From positions 4,185,501 through 4,249,500 of the forward strand of contig JAJNNQ010000008.1 of the NCBI GenBank assembly GCA_027886175.1: a stretch of 64,000 nt of DNA, read 5' to 3'. The notes beneath the pieces are model-generated. The model did no database searches. It saw nothing but the letters and a program-made list of their open reading frames with translations, and had not been told where the DNA came from. Position 1 is the stretch's first letter. Each line of letters opens with the position of its first letter. The DNA is from Phylloscopus collybita (taxonomy: Eukaryota; Chordata; Aves; Passeriformes; Phylloscopidae). Positions 37,101 to 49,800 of this stretch are shown one piece after another. Made by a program: the position numbers and the translations under genes.

Positions 37101-40100
37101 ATCAGGTTTTTAACTTTGCCCCCTCCTTCCCACACCTACCTGAGGACCTGGAAAGCCCTACTCGAAGATATTCCTGCTCCATCTTTCATGTTCCTGTGCA
37201 GTCCCAGACTCTGGGACTGGACAAATTTACTGCTCTGGACACAGGGAGATACAGGCTCGCAGATACCTCATTGCCTGAAGCAGGGAAAGGCTGGGTACAG
37301 CCCAGGAGCCAGTTTTGGATGACACAAAACAAGCCACCCACCAGCAGCTATTGCTGGCTACATGTGTATGCAGCAGCCAACGCCATCAGCAAGGAGGGAC
37401 TCTTTGCTGGGTAACAGCTTCTACAAACCCAGTGACTTTGCAGATGGTCCAACCTTGGCAGCTACAAGAGTGAGAACTACATTTCTTGTTCCTTCTGCTC
37501 TGCAAACTGCATCCTCAGAGCATCCACCCTTCTTCTCTCTAAAAAGTCATCTGCTGCAGCTTGGTGGAACCTCTCTACATCTTACATCCATACTCAGCTG
37601 ATCATGGAAAACACCCTTCAAAAACTACCAGTGTCCCTGTATAACTAAACAGAGGTTAAGCAACAGCAGCAGTTCATTTCAGTAACACACTTCTATAAAA
37701 TGGAGCTTTGTTTCAAGCCCTCAGCGATCACTTGTTCAGATCTGAATTTGTTAATTGGAAGCAAGCTGTCAGACAGCTAATGCATTTAACCAAAAAGCAA
37801 TTAGTCTGATCCCTCCAGCACTCTGAGTCGGGATCCTTCAGCAGATCTTCTTTGAGAAGATCTTTACAGATACTCATCTTCATATCCTTTCCGACAGATA
37901 ATAATTCCATATAATCCCAAACACTATGATGCTGCTTCCAAAACTGAAGGCATTGCTGCCTTAACAAAGCACCTATACCAGTAAAAACTTTTCAGGACTA
38001 GCTTTCTAGAAGAACTTTTTTTACTGGCATAGAAAACCACATCTTCAAGAAAACCAGAAGGAAAACTTCAGTCACTGAACTGTACACCACACAGAATCTG
38101 ATGCTTGAAAACAGCCTTAAAAACACAAGTGAAAGAAACACCGCCTCCTTTTTGTTTCTAGTCTGTACAATTAGAATGCCATTTATCCAAGGCTTACCCC
38201 AGCATGCTGTGACTGCGACTTTAAACAGTCAATCACAACGCTACCACTTGAGCTCCGTCTGCCTCCCCAAATTACCCACCCAAAAGCTTTGATTTATTTA
38301 AATCCTTTACTTTAAAGATCGAAACTTGAAACACAAAAATATCAAAGTAAAAGCATTTGTTAAAGCAGCCGATTATTTGGCTCAAAGATGACATTTTCTT
38401 TAACACTGGAAAAGAATAATGCAGCTTGAACCGAGGAATGATCTGATGATTTCTGCAGTAAGGATTTGTCTCACCAGGATACGTACCTTTTCACTCATTG
38501 ATTCTTCAAACTTGTGATTAAAGAGGCACTTGTATACTCGGCCTTCCCCAGCCTGAGTCTGTGAAACAGAACAGTAACATTTGCCCTTAAAGATAATACT
38601 TGTAACACCTGACAAGCAGGCTAAACTACACCTGAGGAGAATTTTTTTAAACTAGTAATATATTTGAGCTAATATTTCAAATGACAGCAATAGCTTCTAT
38701 GCAATAAAAATCCTTTAAAATTTATTGCATTAAAAAAATCTGGTCATGTCCATCACCCTTTTTATTGTAACAATTCTCAGTTAATACAAGCTAACTGAGA
38801 CTGAACAATGCAGTTCTTCAGCTCATGCTCTAGGCATAAAAAGTGCTGCAAGTACAGTCAGACCAGGCTTACTTTGTGCAAAAGCTCATAGCTGTAGAAA
38901 GGAGTGGTCACTCACCTCTGCCTTTCCTCCCCCACTCCCTGTCACTCTGATGTCAGCTCTGATGCCCCTTAAACCATTTATGCCAATTTAGTTCATTAAC
39001 CCATTGGAAATAATGAGTGTTTGTTGGGTGAATGAATTTCATACTGGAATTATTGCAAAATGACAGTTACAGGGTGTCTGTTTTCAGTATTGCACAATAT
39101 CACTCGGGCTCCAGTCTACCCTTTCCCTTCCATTGTTTTTTCCAAAGAGGTTTTGGGGTTTTTTAATGGATTACTGTAGAGAGAAAGGAAGAGGAAAGCA
39201 CTCACATTTTCACAGAACCGCTCTCTGTCATCTCGGCATGCAAAGTAGAGATGCCGGTCCAGGTGGAAGTCATCAGAAGAGAGTTCAGCTACACGAAGGA
39301 TTGCTTTCTTACACTGGTCAGAAACCTGGATTCGAGGATCAGTCTCCTCTGCCTCTTTTACCAGGCCTTTTTCCAGGCATGCCACCACCTCGCCTTGTGA
39401 GTGAGCATCCTATGGGAGAACAAGACACCTGTGACCAAGCTTTTACATAATCAAGTGAGCTGTGATTCTGGCTAAGTACCACATTAATTAAGCAACAAAC
39501 TGTCTACATATAGACTTCCCAACATTCAGCCTAAACCACATTCAAATTCAGAGGAGGCAACAATTAAGACCTGCACTAACCACACTTTATGCACCACCAT
39601 CCCACTGATGGTCACCGTGAAATCCCCCCCTCCAATGCTCTGGGCTTGTTTTAATGTGACTTAATGAGATTATCACTACTTAGTCACACTGCTCAGAGCA
39701 GTTTACCAAAACAGCCAAATTATCTTTAATCTAACACAGCTTTCTTGGCACCATGGCAACAGCAAGGAACAGCATCACATTAAGAAAATGCTTGGGGAGA
39801 GAAAAATCATAGTTTTGCCATGCCGAGACAAGCCTTCCGTTTGGGTGGTGAAAATTCATGATGTAAAAAAGGCCACAATGGAGCTTTGACCAATCTAGGC
39901 TTCTCAATGCTAATTCCTCCACTAAGAGAATAAAAAAATACAAAACATTCAAGAGAGACAGAGGTCTCTGACAAAGCAGTTCTGGCCCAGTGTTGTGCAC
40001 CACATCCACTGTCCTGCAGGCCGGGAGACAATCTTGGACTGCGAGCAGCAACTGCCAATAAACACAGAGAGCCTGTGCTTTGTTCAAAAGCCTGGAAAAG

Positions 40101-40842
40101 GCAGGACAAAGCTCAGCAAAGCTCCATTTAGTTTCCTATATCCTCATTATGTGTTTAGAAAGAGAACTATAGCCTCTTCCATACCTCTGTAGAAGGTCTG
40201 GTTCCTCTAAAGAACTCTACCAGTACAGATTTCTCAAGGCTTCTGCAAATTTTTCATGTGAAGGCCACCTTAATTTCTACTGCTCTGCTTCGAGAGGATA
40301 TTGCCACTAAACTTACACTGTCTGAGTATGAAACAAGGCATGCATGTTCACATTCAGCTGAATCACCCAGCCTGGCATTTGCAGTCACCATTTAGGAGCC
40401 ATCCCTTCAGCTTGCTCTGTCAAGCAGATCATCCACTGCTGTTACAGGAGCATGACTAAGAGAGCAGTCTCCATAAAACATGTCCATGACTATTCAAAGC
40501 CATGCAACTCTCCCCAGTCTTTTTTTCTGACATGTCTCCTTACACAGGCAGCCTTTGAGTCTTGTCTTAGTTCTGCTACACTTGGAGCACAAGCAGAATT
40601 GGTTTATTACTTGTTAACTTGTAAACACAATCCAGAAATATCATCAGTTTAGAAAGGCTAGAAGCAGTTTTCCTCTACCAAAAAAAAAAACCAAAAAACC
40701 CCAAACCCCAAAAACAAACAAAAAACCCCCCCAAAAAATATCAAAAACAAACCAACCAACCAACAAAACCCCCCAAAACAAACAAAAACATAAAACAAAC
40801 AAAGAAAAACAAAACAAAAAACCCCAACAAAACAAAACAAAA

Positions 40843-40875
<33 letters not shown>

Positions 40876-43800
40876 ACAAAAAAAACCACCAAACCCAAAC
40901 CAAAAAAAAACGGCAGAAAACCTAAAACCCACACCCTCCAAAATTCCTTATTTTGGTTTGCTCCTTTCTTTGGAAAACTGTCCAATTCCATACATTGAGT
41001 AGTATTCTTTGAAGAAATGTGATTATATATATATTTATATCAATAGTCCCTTTAGGACTGAACCTCAAATCTGGATTCTGAGGAATAGTATTTAGAAGTA
41101 CGTTTGCCACATCACTTAAAATTGTCATTTTTCCATAACCACATCAAACACAAACACTGTTCTGCAAACTCTCATGGTCAGTCACAGGTATTAACTACAG
41201 CTGAGAAGATGTCAAGTGTGAATGATTGAAAACAACCATTTCAAGCTCCTGTGGCACATTTTTTGCTCCTGCCTAAGTGAAGTTGCAGCTGGCAGACAAG
41301 GCAGACCAAGGTTACTTTCACCCACCTGCAGCTTTCCCTTGCAAGCTAGCAAGAAGGGCAGAAGATAAGCTCCTCCTGCTAGGAAAATCAGACATTTCCT
41401 GGTTTACTGCAGTGTGCGTTTAGATGCCTGGTCAGAGTCATATTATATATGTAAGTAAACCTATTTTAATAGGAAATCTGGAAAGCAGGTTTCCATATGC
41501 TGGATGGCGAATTTTTGCTCTTACACTTCAGGGACACAACATGAAATGGCTCATGTATTGTGCTAATAGTGTTTTCCCATTTGGGCAGACCATCCTGAAG
41601 TGCTTGCTATTCTGCTGCCCGGTGCTAGAGCAATTTTAAAACATGTCAGAGTCAATAGAAACACACAAAAATGAATCCATCTGGCTCCTGAAACATGTCC
41701 TTTCCTCCCATTAAGCATTTACACACCTCCTTGTGGTGCCTTTAAGGTTCCCGAGCCCACATGACACTGTTGGGAAGATTTACTGGCCTAATCTGGGTTT
41801 ATTTTCGGGCAGATCAGGTCCCTGGACTGCTACTGCTGACTAGTTAAGCAATTTTAAGGAGAGCCTGACTCTTCATTTCCCCAAAAGTGCACAAAGACAC
41901 CCACACTACTGCCAAACAGAACATGGGACTCTACAAACATGGTTTAGAGAAATATCACTTCAAGCTTTAATTATAGGGTAACACCTACTGTATTTAATAC
42001 TGTACAATCCTTTTTGCGGACTGAAAGGGAAAACAAATGCGTGTACAGCTGCACTCAACCACCCTAAAGCAGCTGGCAATCAAGGCTCATCCCAAGGATG
42101 GCAGGACAACTTTGACACACATCAGTGGTCCCTGTGTCACTACCGAGCTCTCCACCTCAAGAGATGCCCGTTCCCACCTGCATTCATGTGCCAGCAGTTC
42201 TGGGGGGTCAGCACAGCTTCAAAGGTACCAAAGTCAAGGGTCATCATCCCACAGCATGAGCTCACCCCCAGTCACACTGCTCCAGCATCAGCTGCCTGGT
42301 GTGTACAAGGGTGAAACACCTGCTGCAGCTCTGCTGTGGAATGGATCCTAAAAACAATTTTCCTCTATCCAGCAACCCATTCTCAGAAAACCTCCATCAC
42401 AGAGCTGAAACCCTCCAAGTTCACTCTAGAAGTCAGGACTCCAGCAAAACTGTTGACAAAGTCTAGGCCTCATTTTTCTGGAGCAATACACTGAAGAGAT
42501 TAAATCTAAAAACCACATGTGGTTCTTGGAACACAGCACCACCACCACTATCAAGTTTTAAACGGAGGATTTTAACTGAAAGTTGTAAATATCTGTAAAA
42601 CATACTAGATAATTATCTAGTCTGGAGAGCCTTGAAACTTTTCATAGCTTTATGAAAGGATATATCGAGATCCACAAAAGATACAAGCAGCTTTCCAGCA
42701 CTGTCCCTCAGCACTTTGAGCCACAGAGGAATGGAACTTAGTTCTAAATGTGCCCAAGCAAATTGCCTTCAGCACAACACTGGGAGATTTTAATTCCTAT
42801 GACTTAAATTCAAACTCCAGGCATACAGCTTTAGGCCAAAACAGAATTTTAAAAACATTGGGTTTACTATTCATTTTCCATTAGAAATTTCACTTTCCCT
42901 CCAGTATAGTATAGGCTTTGCAACTGTTGGGGATTTTTTGTCATTTTCCAACAGCTTCCCAGAAATTATTTTATCCTGTCTGAAACCTGACATGCCTCAA
43001 GTACACATCTGTTCTAGCTGCAGCTGTGCAGATAGAAGCTAGAAAAGTGACCAAACGAGAATGAAGAGTAAAAAGAAGCAGCAGGCAGGAGGGTAAAATA
43101 TAACCTATCTCATCAGCACAGCACCCTGCACTGGACAGTCGTGCCAACCCACTGGAGTCAGAGCAACCAGGCTATGGAAAACCACCCAAGAGATCTACTG
43201 GGAGCTCCAGTTCAGCATTCCACCTGGCTAACCCACACATCAGGGATGCTGGGATGTCTCCTGATTAGCTAATTCCCAGTACTTCAGATGACAGTACACT
43301 GCTGTATTACTACATTGAGTAAACAAAGATGGAGCTGAATGTTATCTCTTCCCATCTCTTCTCAGTTTCTTCTGTGCCCAGTACTTCCGTGAAACTGAGA
43401 AAAGAGAGCAACTGTACTCAAAGCGCTTAGAGGTAAAAAACAAAACAAAAACAAGACAACAACAGTCTCTTAAGGTGCCTTCCTTTAGGAAAAATACTGT
43501 TATCTGATAAAGTACTACAAGAGATGTGCAACTGACACTTATGTAGCCTTCATTATGGCAAATAATCAACTATAGCTTGGACAGCACAGCTAAACAGCAC
43601 CCTGGCAACTACACACTACCCACTAGGGTTTGATAAAATCCTGGACACGACCAGGATTGGTAAAGTAGTTCATTTCAATCAGCAGTTGAAGAAGAAAAGC
43701 TCCACTGCAATTACCCATTTCAATTTCAAATTAGATCCCTATTGCATGAAGATAAAACAATTCTTAAATACCAGGAGACCAAATTCATTATGAAACACAA

Positions 43801-46800
43801 CAGCCAACTGGAGAGATGACTGAAACTGCTGTTAAATATTTCTCCACTAGCTGGAAAAAGATAAAGACACTCCCCCCTCACCCCCCAACACAGGCATGTA
43901 AAAAAATTAATGCTTTCAAAAGACACATCTACAGTCTTTCTGCTACATACAGGAAAATGAATTCTAGGGTCAGATCAAGACTTCTAGGCTGAATTTTATT
44001 GCTCTTACAGAGCAGAAACCCAATGTGTCAAAAGAAAGCACAGAAACCATCACATGAGAAGCAACAAACTCAATTGAATTCTGTAAGAACAGAATTCAAT
44101 TAGGAAGTATCAAGCAAGTTGAAACAAAAAAAAGAAGTATAGAAAAGGAACATGGTTAGCTAGCAGAGAAGCTTCAATGGGCAAGGTAATTCCAGATTAT
44201 CAATTTAAGTGCCTTTCACAGTTAAAAATGCTAGTTTATCCCAGTTACTCTGGTGAAGCTATCATACTGCAATCACCTAGCTGCCTGTTGTAGATGGAGC
44301 TAATGGTCTAGCTGTGCTTATTTCCATAAAAAAAGAGAGAGCGAATCTCTTCCCCTATCTTCCTCCTCAGGTGTCCAGGTCCTATTTATTAAATTCACAG
44401 TTACCTTCAGTCATACAAAAGGGTAATGACTGTTCCTCTACAGGTAACTCTCAGAAGCTACAGCGTGGAAATAAAACCTTAACTAGCATCTGATGGAAGC
44501 AAATGAGATTTCTCTGAAGCAGCAAAGGGATAGAACAGAACACCAACAAAAGAAATGCTTGCATAGCCATTTATAGCTGTTTCCATAGCAGTATAGAGTA
44601 CTTCAATTGCTCCAAGTGCCAAGGATGACAGCATAACAAAAGATATATGACAGCCTGCAACACTTTTACAAACCAAGGCACAATATTCTGGGTTGGGTAC
44701 CAAGAAAGTGAAGAATATGCACAAGCCACAGTAAAACCCATAGAATTCTGGTCAGTGATCACTTTGTTTGCCCACAGAAACTTGGTGACCCAAAGTTTCC
44801 CTTTCTCTGGTGCCTTGCAACCTCAGCCACCTCAGCCATCCTCCCCTTTCATCCACCTGAACCAACCAATATGGCAGGTTGTGCAGAGCTCCCCACACAG
44901 ACCTGCCCACACTGGCTTCACTCCCACCATATGAGATTTGGTTTATGCTTACAAAATCCACTCTGCTGTATCCCTTCAGTGTTACCATAAGCATTTTAAT
45001 TTATTTAAATTTGGTCAAGCCACAGGTAATATGCAAGCCTGATACGCAGGATTCATGTTACATTTCTGATTTCATACTGATTGCTCAAAGCAATTTCTCA
45101 TTCTCATTTCATGAGATCTTTCAGCCCAATATTAGAAGATAGCCTTTACTTTACAGAGAAAGCAAGTTACTCAGCTGTTACCAGTCTGAACCTATACTGC
45201 ATCCAAGTTCCTCCTGTTTCTGTGGTTGCTTTTGTTCTTGTTTCCAGAAATGAGTCCTTATTTCTGTGTTTTCTGTGGCTCAGCTAAGTCTTCTGGAATA
45301 TACTAGAACTTAAATTTAACACACTAGCTGCTAATAGCTGTGAATATCTCAAGCAACTAGGAAAGCTTCTTTTTTTAACCAAAGAATGTGTATCTTATCG
45401 CAAACCCTTTCATTAATAGCTCATTTATGAGACTAATTGTTATAAGCATAAAAGCTATAATTTAAAAAGCACTGTAAAAAGTTGATTGGCTAATTTTAAC
45501 TTTATCCCTAAACATAAAAACTTATAGAAAAGGTCACTCATTCCTGCAGCACAACATATTTGCTGCCTACATTAGCTATGCTGAAGTAGAGAGGGAAAGA
45601 CAGTCCCTTGAAAATAAACTCCCACCTAGTCACTATAAACTCAACTTCTGCTTAAGTCTCACAGGCAAAAGAACACTGATTGAGTAAAACCAGCACAGTA
45701 CTGGTAAGTGTGCACTACTAAAATGTGACACCACATACCCCGTGCCCTTCAACTGATTTTGTAGGGGCAGAGGAAAGAAGAAGCAAACAGATAAAAGCTG
45801 TTGATCCAGTCTATATCAACGACAGCCTGAGAAAACAGAAAGAGTTATAGCACAGGAATCATCACTATGATAACCTTCCAGACAGACCCAACCAGACTGT
45901 GAAATAAGCCAAGCAATAGGCCTGCTTAAATCTATTGTTCAGATTCACTGTACTGAGTCTAGCTCTAGAGGGCCTCATCGAAGAGACAACTACCTCCAGA
46001 TCACCTGTAGTGGGGTGTGGAAAGACAAAGTCTCTGCATAGCAGTTCCCTTACAGAGGAACAAATACATATTTATTAAAAAGGAACTGCAAACAATCAGG
46101 ACATCACCCATTTCAGATAAATGAGATACACCATGTATTTTCTCAGTCACAAGTAAGACAGTAATACTATTGCAGAGCTCCCACGTCAGTTTCCTGAAGT
46201 GAATGACTTTTACAAGCCTATTGGCAATCTGCATGCTCTTCGGATACCTTTTCTCCAGGTCGAATGCTGCCACATTTCAGGAGATTGATGTCAGCTTTGC
46301 AGTCATCCATGAAGCCACAGATCAACCGATAATCACTGAAGATAATGGCTGTCATTTTCGTGATGTACTGATGGCACTGGTACTCAGTGATGTTGCCTCT
46401 GTGATCCACTAAACATGACACCAAGAACCCTTTACCAACTGGTTCATCAGCACACTCCTTTATCTGTTAAAAAAAAAAAAAAAGAAAATTATAGTGGCTG
46501 CAGTTTATGAATTTAACCTTAGAAGAAAATCCTCAAAGAAACCTGCATCTGTAGCTTCAAAATCTGCTAGCAAAGAAACCCTCTAGGCTTTAGCTTGATT
46601 TTCAGTAAGTCAGAGTAATTGAAAATATTTCAGAAATGAGAAATCTCCTGTGTGCCAGCATCCAAAAAAAGCAAACACAGCGACCTTGAGAATTATAAAC
46701 TCTATTGCTCAATAATCGTCTTTTATAATTACACTGAACCCCTGCAATCAAGTAGACTTGTAGGAAAAATGCTAGTTTGACAAACCTTTATTTAGAAAAC

Positions 46801-49800
46801 TGAGCATATTACAACATCTCTAAATCATACTTAGACCCTCATTAGCCACATGACCTTGTACAATATAAGATTTTGGCCAGAAGTGAGACTGATTCAAAAG
46901 TCAACACTATTTATGGAACTGCTTATAACTTGCTAGGAGATGAAAAATACTACAAAGGAAAATCCTCATCAAATTCTTTTCTATGAGGCTCTTGCATAAA
47001 CTGATTGTTGGTACTAAAACCATTTTACTCAGTGGTCTAAAAAAAGTAAAAATCACAGCTAACCAAAGCTGAAAGCTGTGAAGGGATTGGAAAAGCAGCG
47101 TACAAGAACAGACAGGTCCCCAATATAAATCACAGCCTGCACTGCTCAGGGAGGCAGACAGGACAAACCCACCACCCCTGGAAGTAAAAGATGCAGGCAG
47201 TTTTGACAGTGTCTTTCCAAAGGAAGGGGAAAACACCGTTACTTATCAGTTAAGGATGGTCCCTAGAGCAATCTTTCAATAGGAGCAGTGCAATGCCTCA
47301 CTCCAAGGAGCACTGAGACTACACAACTCTTTAACCCTGGCAAACCCATGCTGAAATACTTGCCCAGTTCTGGTGGCCTATGCTCAGGAGTATGCTGAAA
47401 ACTGCAGTCAATGCTGCAGAAAGAACCCCTGGCAGGCAGACACTAAAGTTCAGTGCTGACAGGTTTGCAAGGAATAGATACATGGGCTGACTTGATTGCA
47501 TCAAAGATTTGTCCCTGTAAAAATACTGAAGGGCTCATCAATCTCAAGGAAGATCTATGGCAATCAATAATTCTGGCAGTTTCAGATAACAAGCAAGGGC
47601 AGCGCTGAGGGAACAGGCAGGAAACCATTTTATCGGTTCTCAAATACCAAGTTGGAATATTTATATTGGAAATTTTAAAAAATGGAGAGCTGTCTCTAGG
47701 AAGATACATTCTAATTCAAACAAGAATAACTCAGGGCCCCCGTGACAGACTCACACAGGTCAGACTGGATGAATAAAACAGATCCCTGCCTCAGTTTATG
47801 AGGCCATTACTTTCTGTGTGACAAATAAAGCATTCAACATTTTAAACATCATTATCTGAAGGCAGATATGGGCTGGTGAAACATTTTATATTTAATCTAA
47901 ATAGCTACTAGAGAAACAGTTACTAAGGTCAATATAATTGTTACAGATAAGATGAAAACACATAGGATCCTTGCAGGGTGAACAGGACAGAGTTGAGCAA
48001 GTGCTCTCTGAGAAAGCTGCATCTTTGGTTTGGCTCTCCTTCAGCTCAAGCACCGTGAGCCAAACCAGCATGCAATGGCAACATGCTGTTTTGAGAAGAG
48101 CCTGGCTTTGGAAACAGTTTCAGAGCTCCATGGCCTGAGCCACTGAACTACAGAAAAGACCAAGCAAACGTGTTATTGCCAGGCCACTTCTGAAGCAATC
48201 ACTTATCTGGTAGCCAACTATAATTCTAGGTTAAAGCTCTTGCCAGAACTTATAAAAGCCACAACAGCTGAGAAGAAAATAAATTGGAATTTAGAACTGT
48301 ATTTAGCTGATAAAATTAAAGGTGCACTTTTCACAACATACCCATACCCAGCTGGGTCAGTCACCTTTTCCGAAATGTTTTTTTTTTCTAGGAATTGCTC
48401 TTCTAGTCATATGTTGTCTTAGTGCAAAGCAATACTTTAAATAAAGCCCATTCACCCAAAAAATCACCTATACCTGTTAGTGGCAATTTAAGGAAAATAT
48501 GAATAGGTTAATATTGAATGGGAGGAGTATATACCCACTATATATAGTAGTACCTTATAAAAATATTAGTGGAATGGTTTACGTATCTGCCTCAGTATTA
48601 AACACCAGAAGATAAAGATGAGATTACTGTTCCTTATCTAACCTTTTTCTTCAACTAAAAACCACTCACCAAATGGCAAAATTCTGAAATTATGTATGCT
48701 CTTCCCACTGCTTTTAAACATCATATCCCAGATTTATAGGGCATCACTTACAGCAATGCCAGACTGGCACAGCATAAAAATGGTAATTAAACAGACTATT
48801 AAAAGAGCATTTTCAAGAATGCCTTGGTTGTAAAAATTCTGCAGCAGCCGTATGACATGAACTAGAAAAACATGTTCTTTTCTATGATCACAAAAAAGTG
48901 GGATTCAATAGATTTGGCAATGTTTGCTTTTGGGAGCTACCAAACTCCAACTACAACACAATCCTTAGATGCAAGCTGTCTTCCACTGTTTCATCTTCTA
49001 GCCTTATTTCAGTAAGGTTTTTTTTGATCTCTTCTTACACTAAACAACTTACACTAGAGCAGACTAAATGTTTTTTTAAAAGACAAGTTTATGGCTAGGT
49101 CACAATATATTGGTGGATATACAAACAATGCTTTTGAAAGCGTGGCTTAGTGGCTATATTAAGTCAGCTGAAGCCTGTACAGCTGCAGAGAACCTTGCTT
49201 ACACTGCTTCCTGAAGTCTAGCTGAAAAACACCACAAGCAGGGAAAGAGACCTCAGCTCAGCTTGCTCTCACATGAGCACACAGCCTCCAGAGCTCGAGC
49301 ATGAGCACAAGGAAAGGAATGATTGATCAAGTCATCTTTGAAGCTGGACTGAGGTGAGCTGATGTCTGAGATACAGTGCACCTTTTTAGTGCAACCTAAA
49401 AAGAGAAAGTTCCTAACATAGTCTCCTTGGAGTAACTACCCTCTACAAACTTGAAAAAAAACCCTCAAGTTGATTACCATGTGATGTCTGTGTGCTTATC
49501 CCTTCTGCTAGCAAGACAGAGTCCAAAACCAGCTTTATGTTAAGTTCAGCAGAACCTCTGCTCCAACAACACTCTTACAAATATCAAACACATGATAAAG
49601 AGGGGACAAATCCAATTCACATTATTTCTTACAAAAGGTTTGGTAGGAGCTGGTGGGTTGTTAATTCAGCATTTCTTTCTCTGATCCCTTTGCCTGGTAC
49701 CACTAAGGTACCTGGCCTCTTCAGCAAGGAGACTGAATTAATTATAGATACAAATTTGGTATATGATACTAAAGCTTTACCAAATCACTATTCACACATT

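Larger units (their letters stand above)
39410..46247 (-). other. GLG1 intron between w3 and w4
   Basis: 6.8 kb. It holds the A/C tract, the 18-bp palindrome and the 13-bp hairpin. No mobile element recognised. Confidence 0.8.

Noticed and set aside
40644..40991. Phe/Cys-rich 115-residue minus-strand open frame
   Set aside because: It is the translation of the U/G-rich low-complexity tract and has no similarity beyond composition.
42037..42351. 104-residue plus-strand open frame in a GLG1 intron
   Set aside because: Ser-rich, no recognised domain, no splice or promoter context; likely chance.
39410..46247. U12-type (minor spliceosome) intron, suggested by the GTATCC donor of exon w3
   Set aside because: The donor lacks the following CTT consensus, and no TCCTTAAC-like branch site is seen near the acceptor at 39410, so it is a normal U2-type intron.
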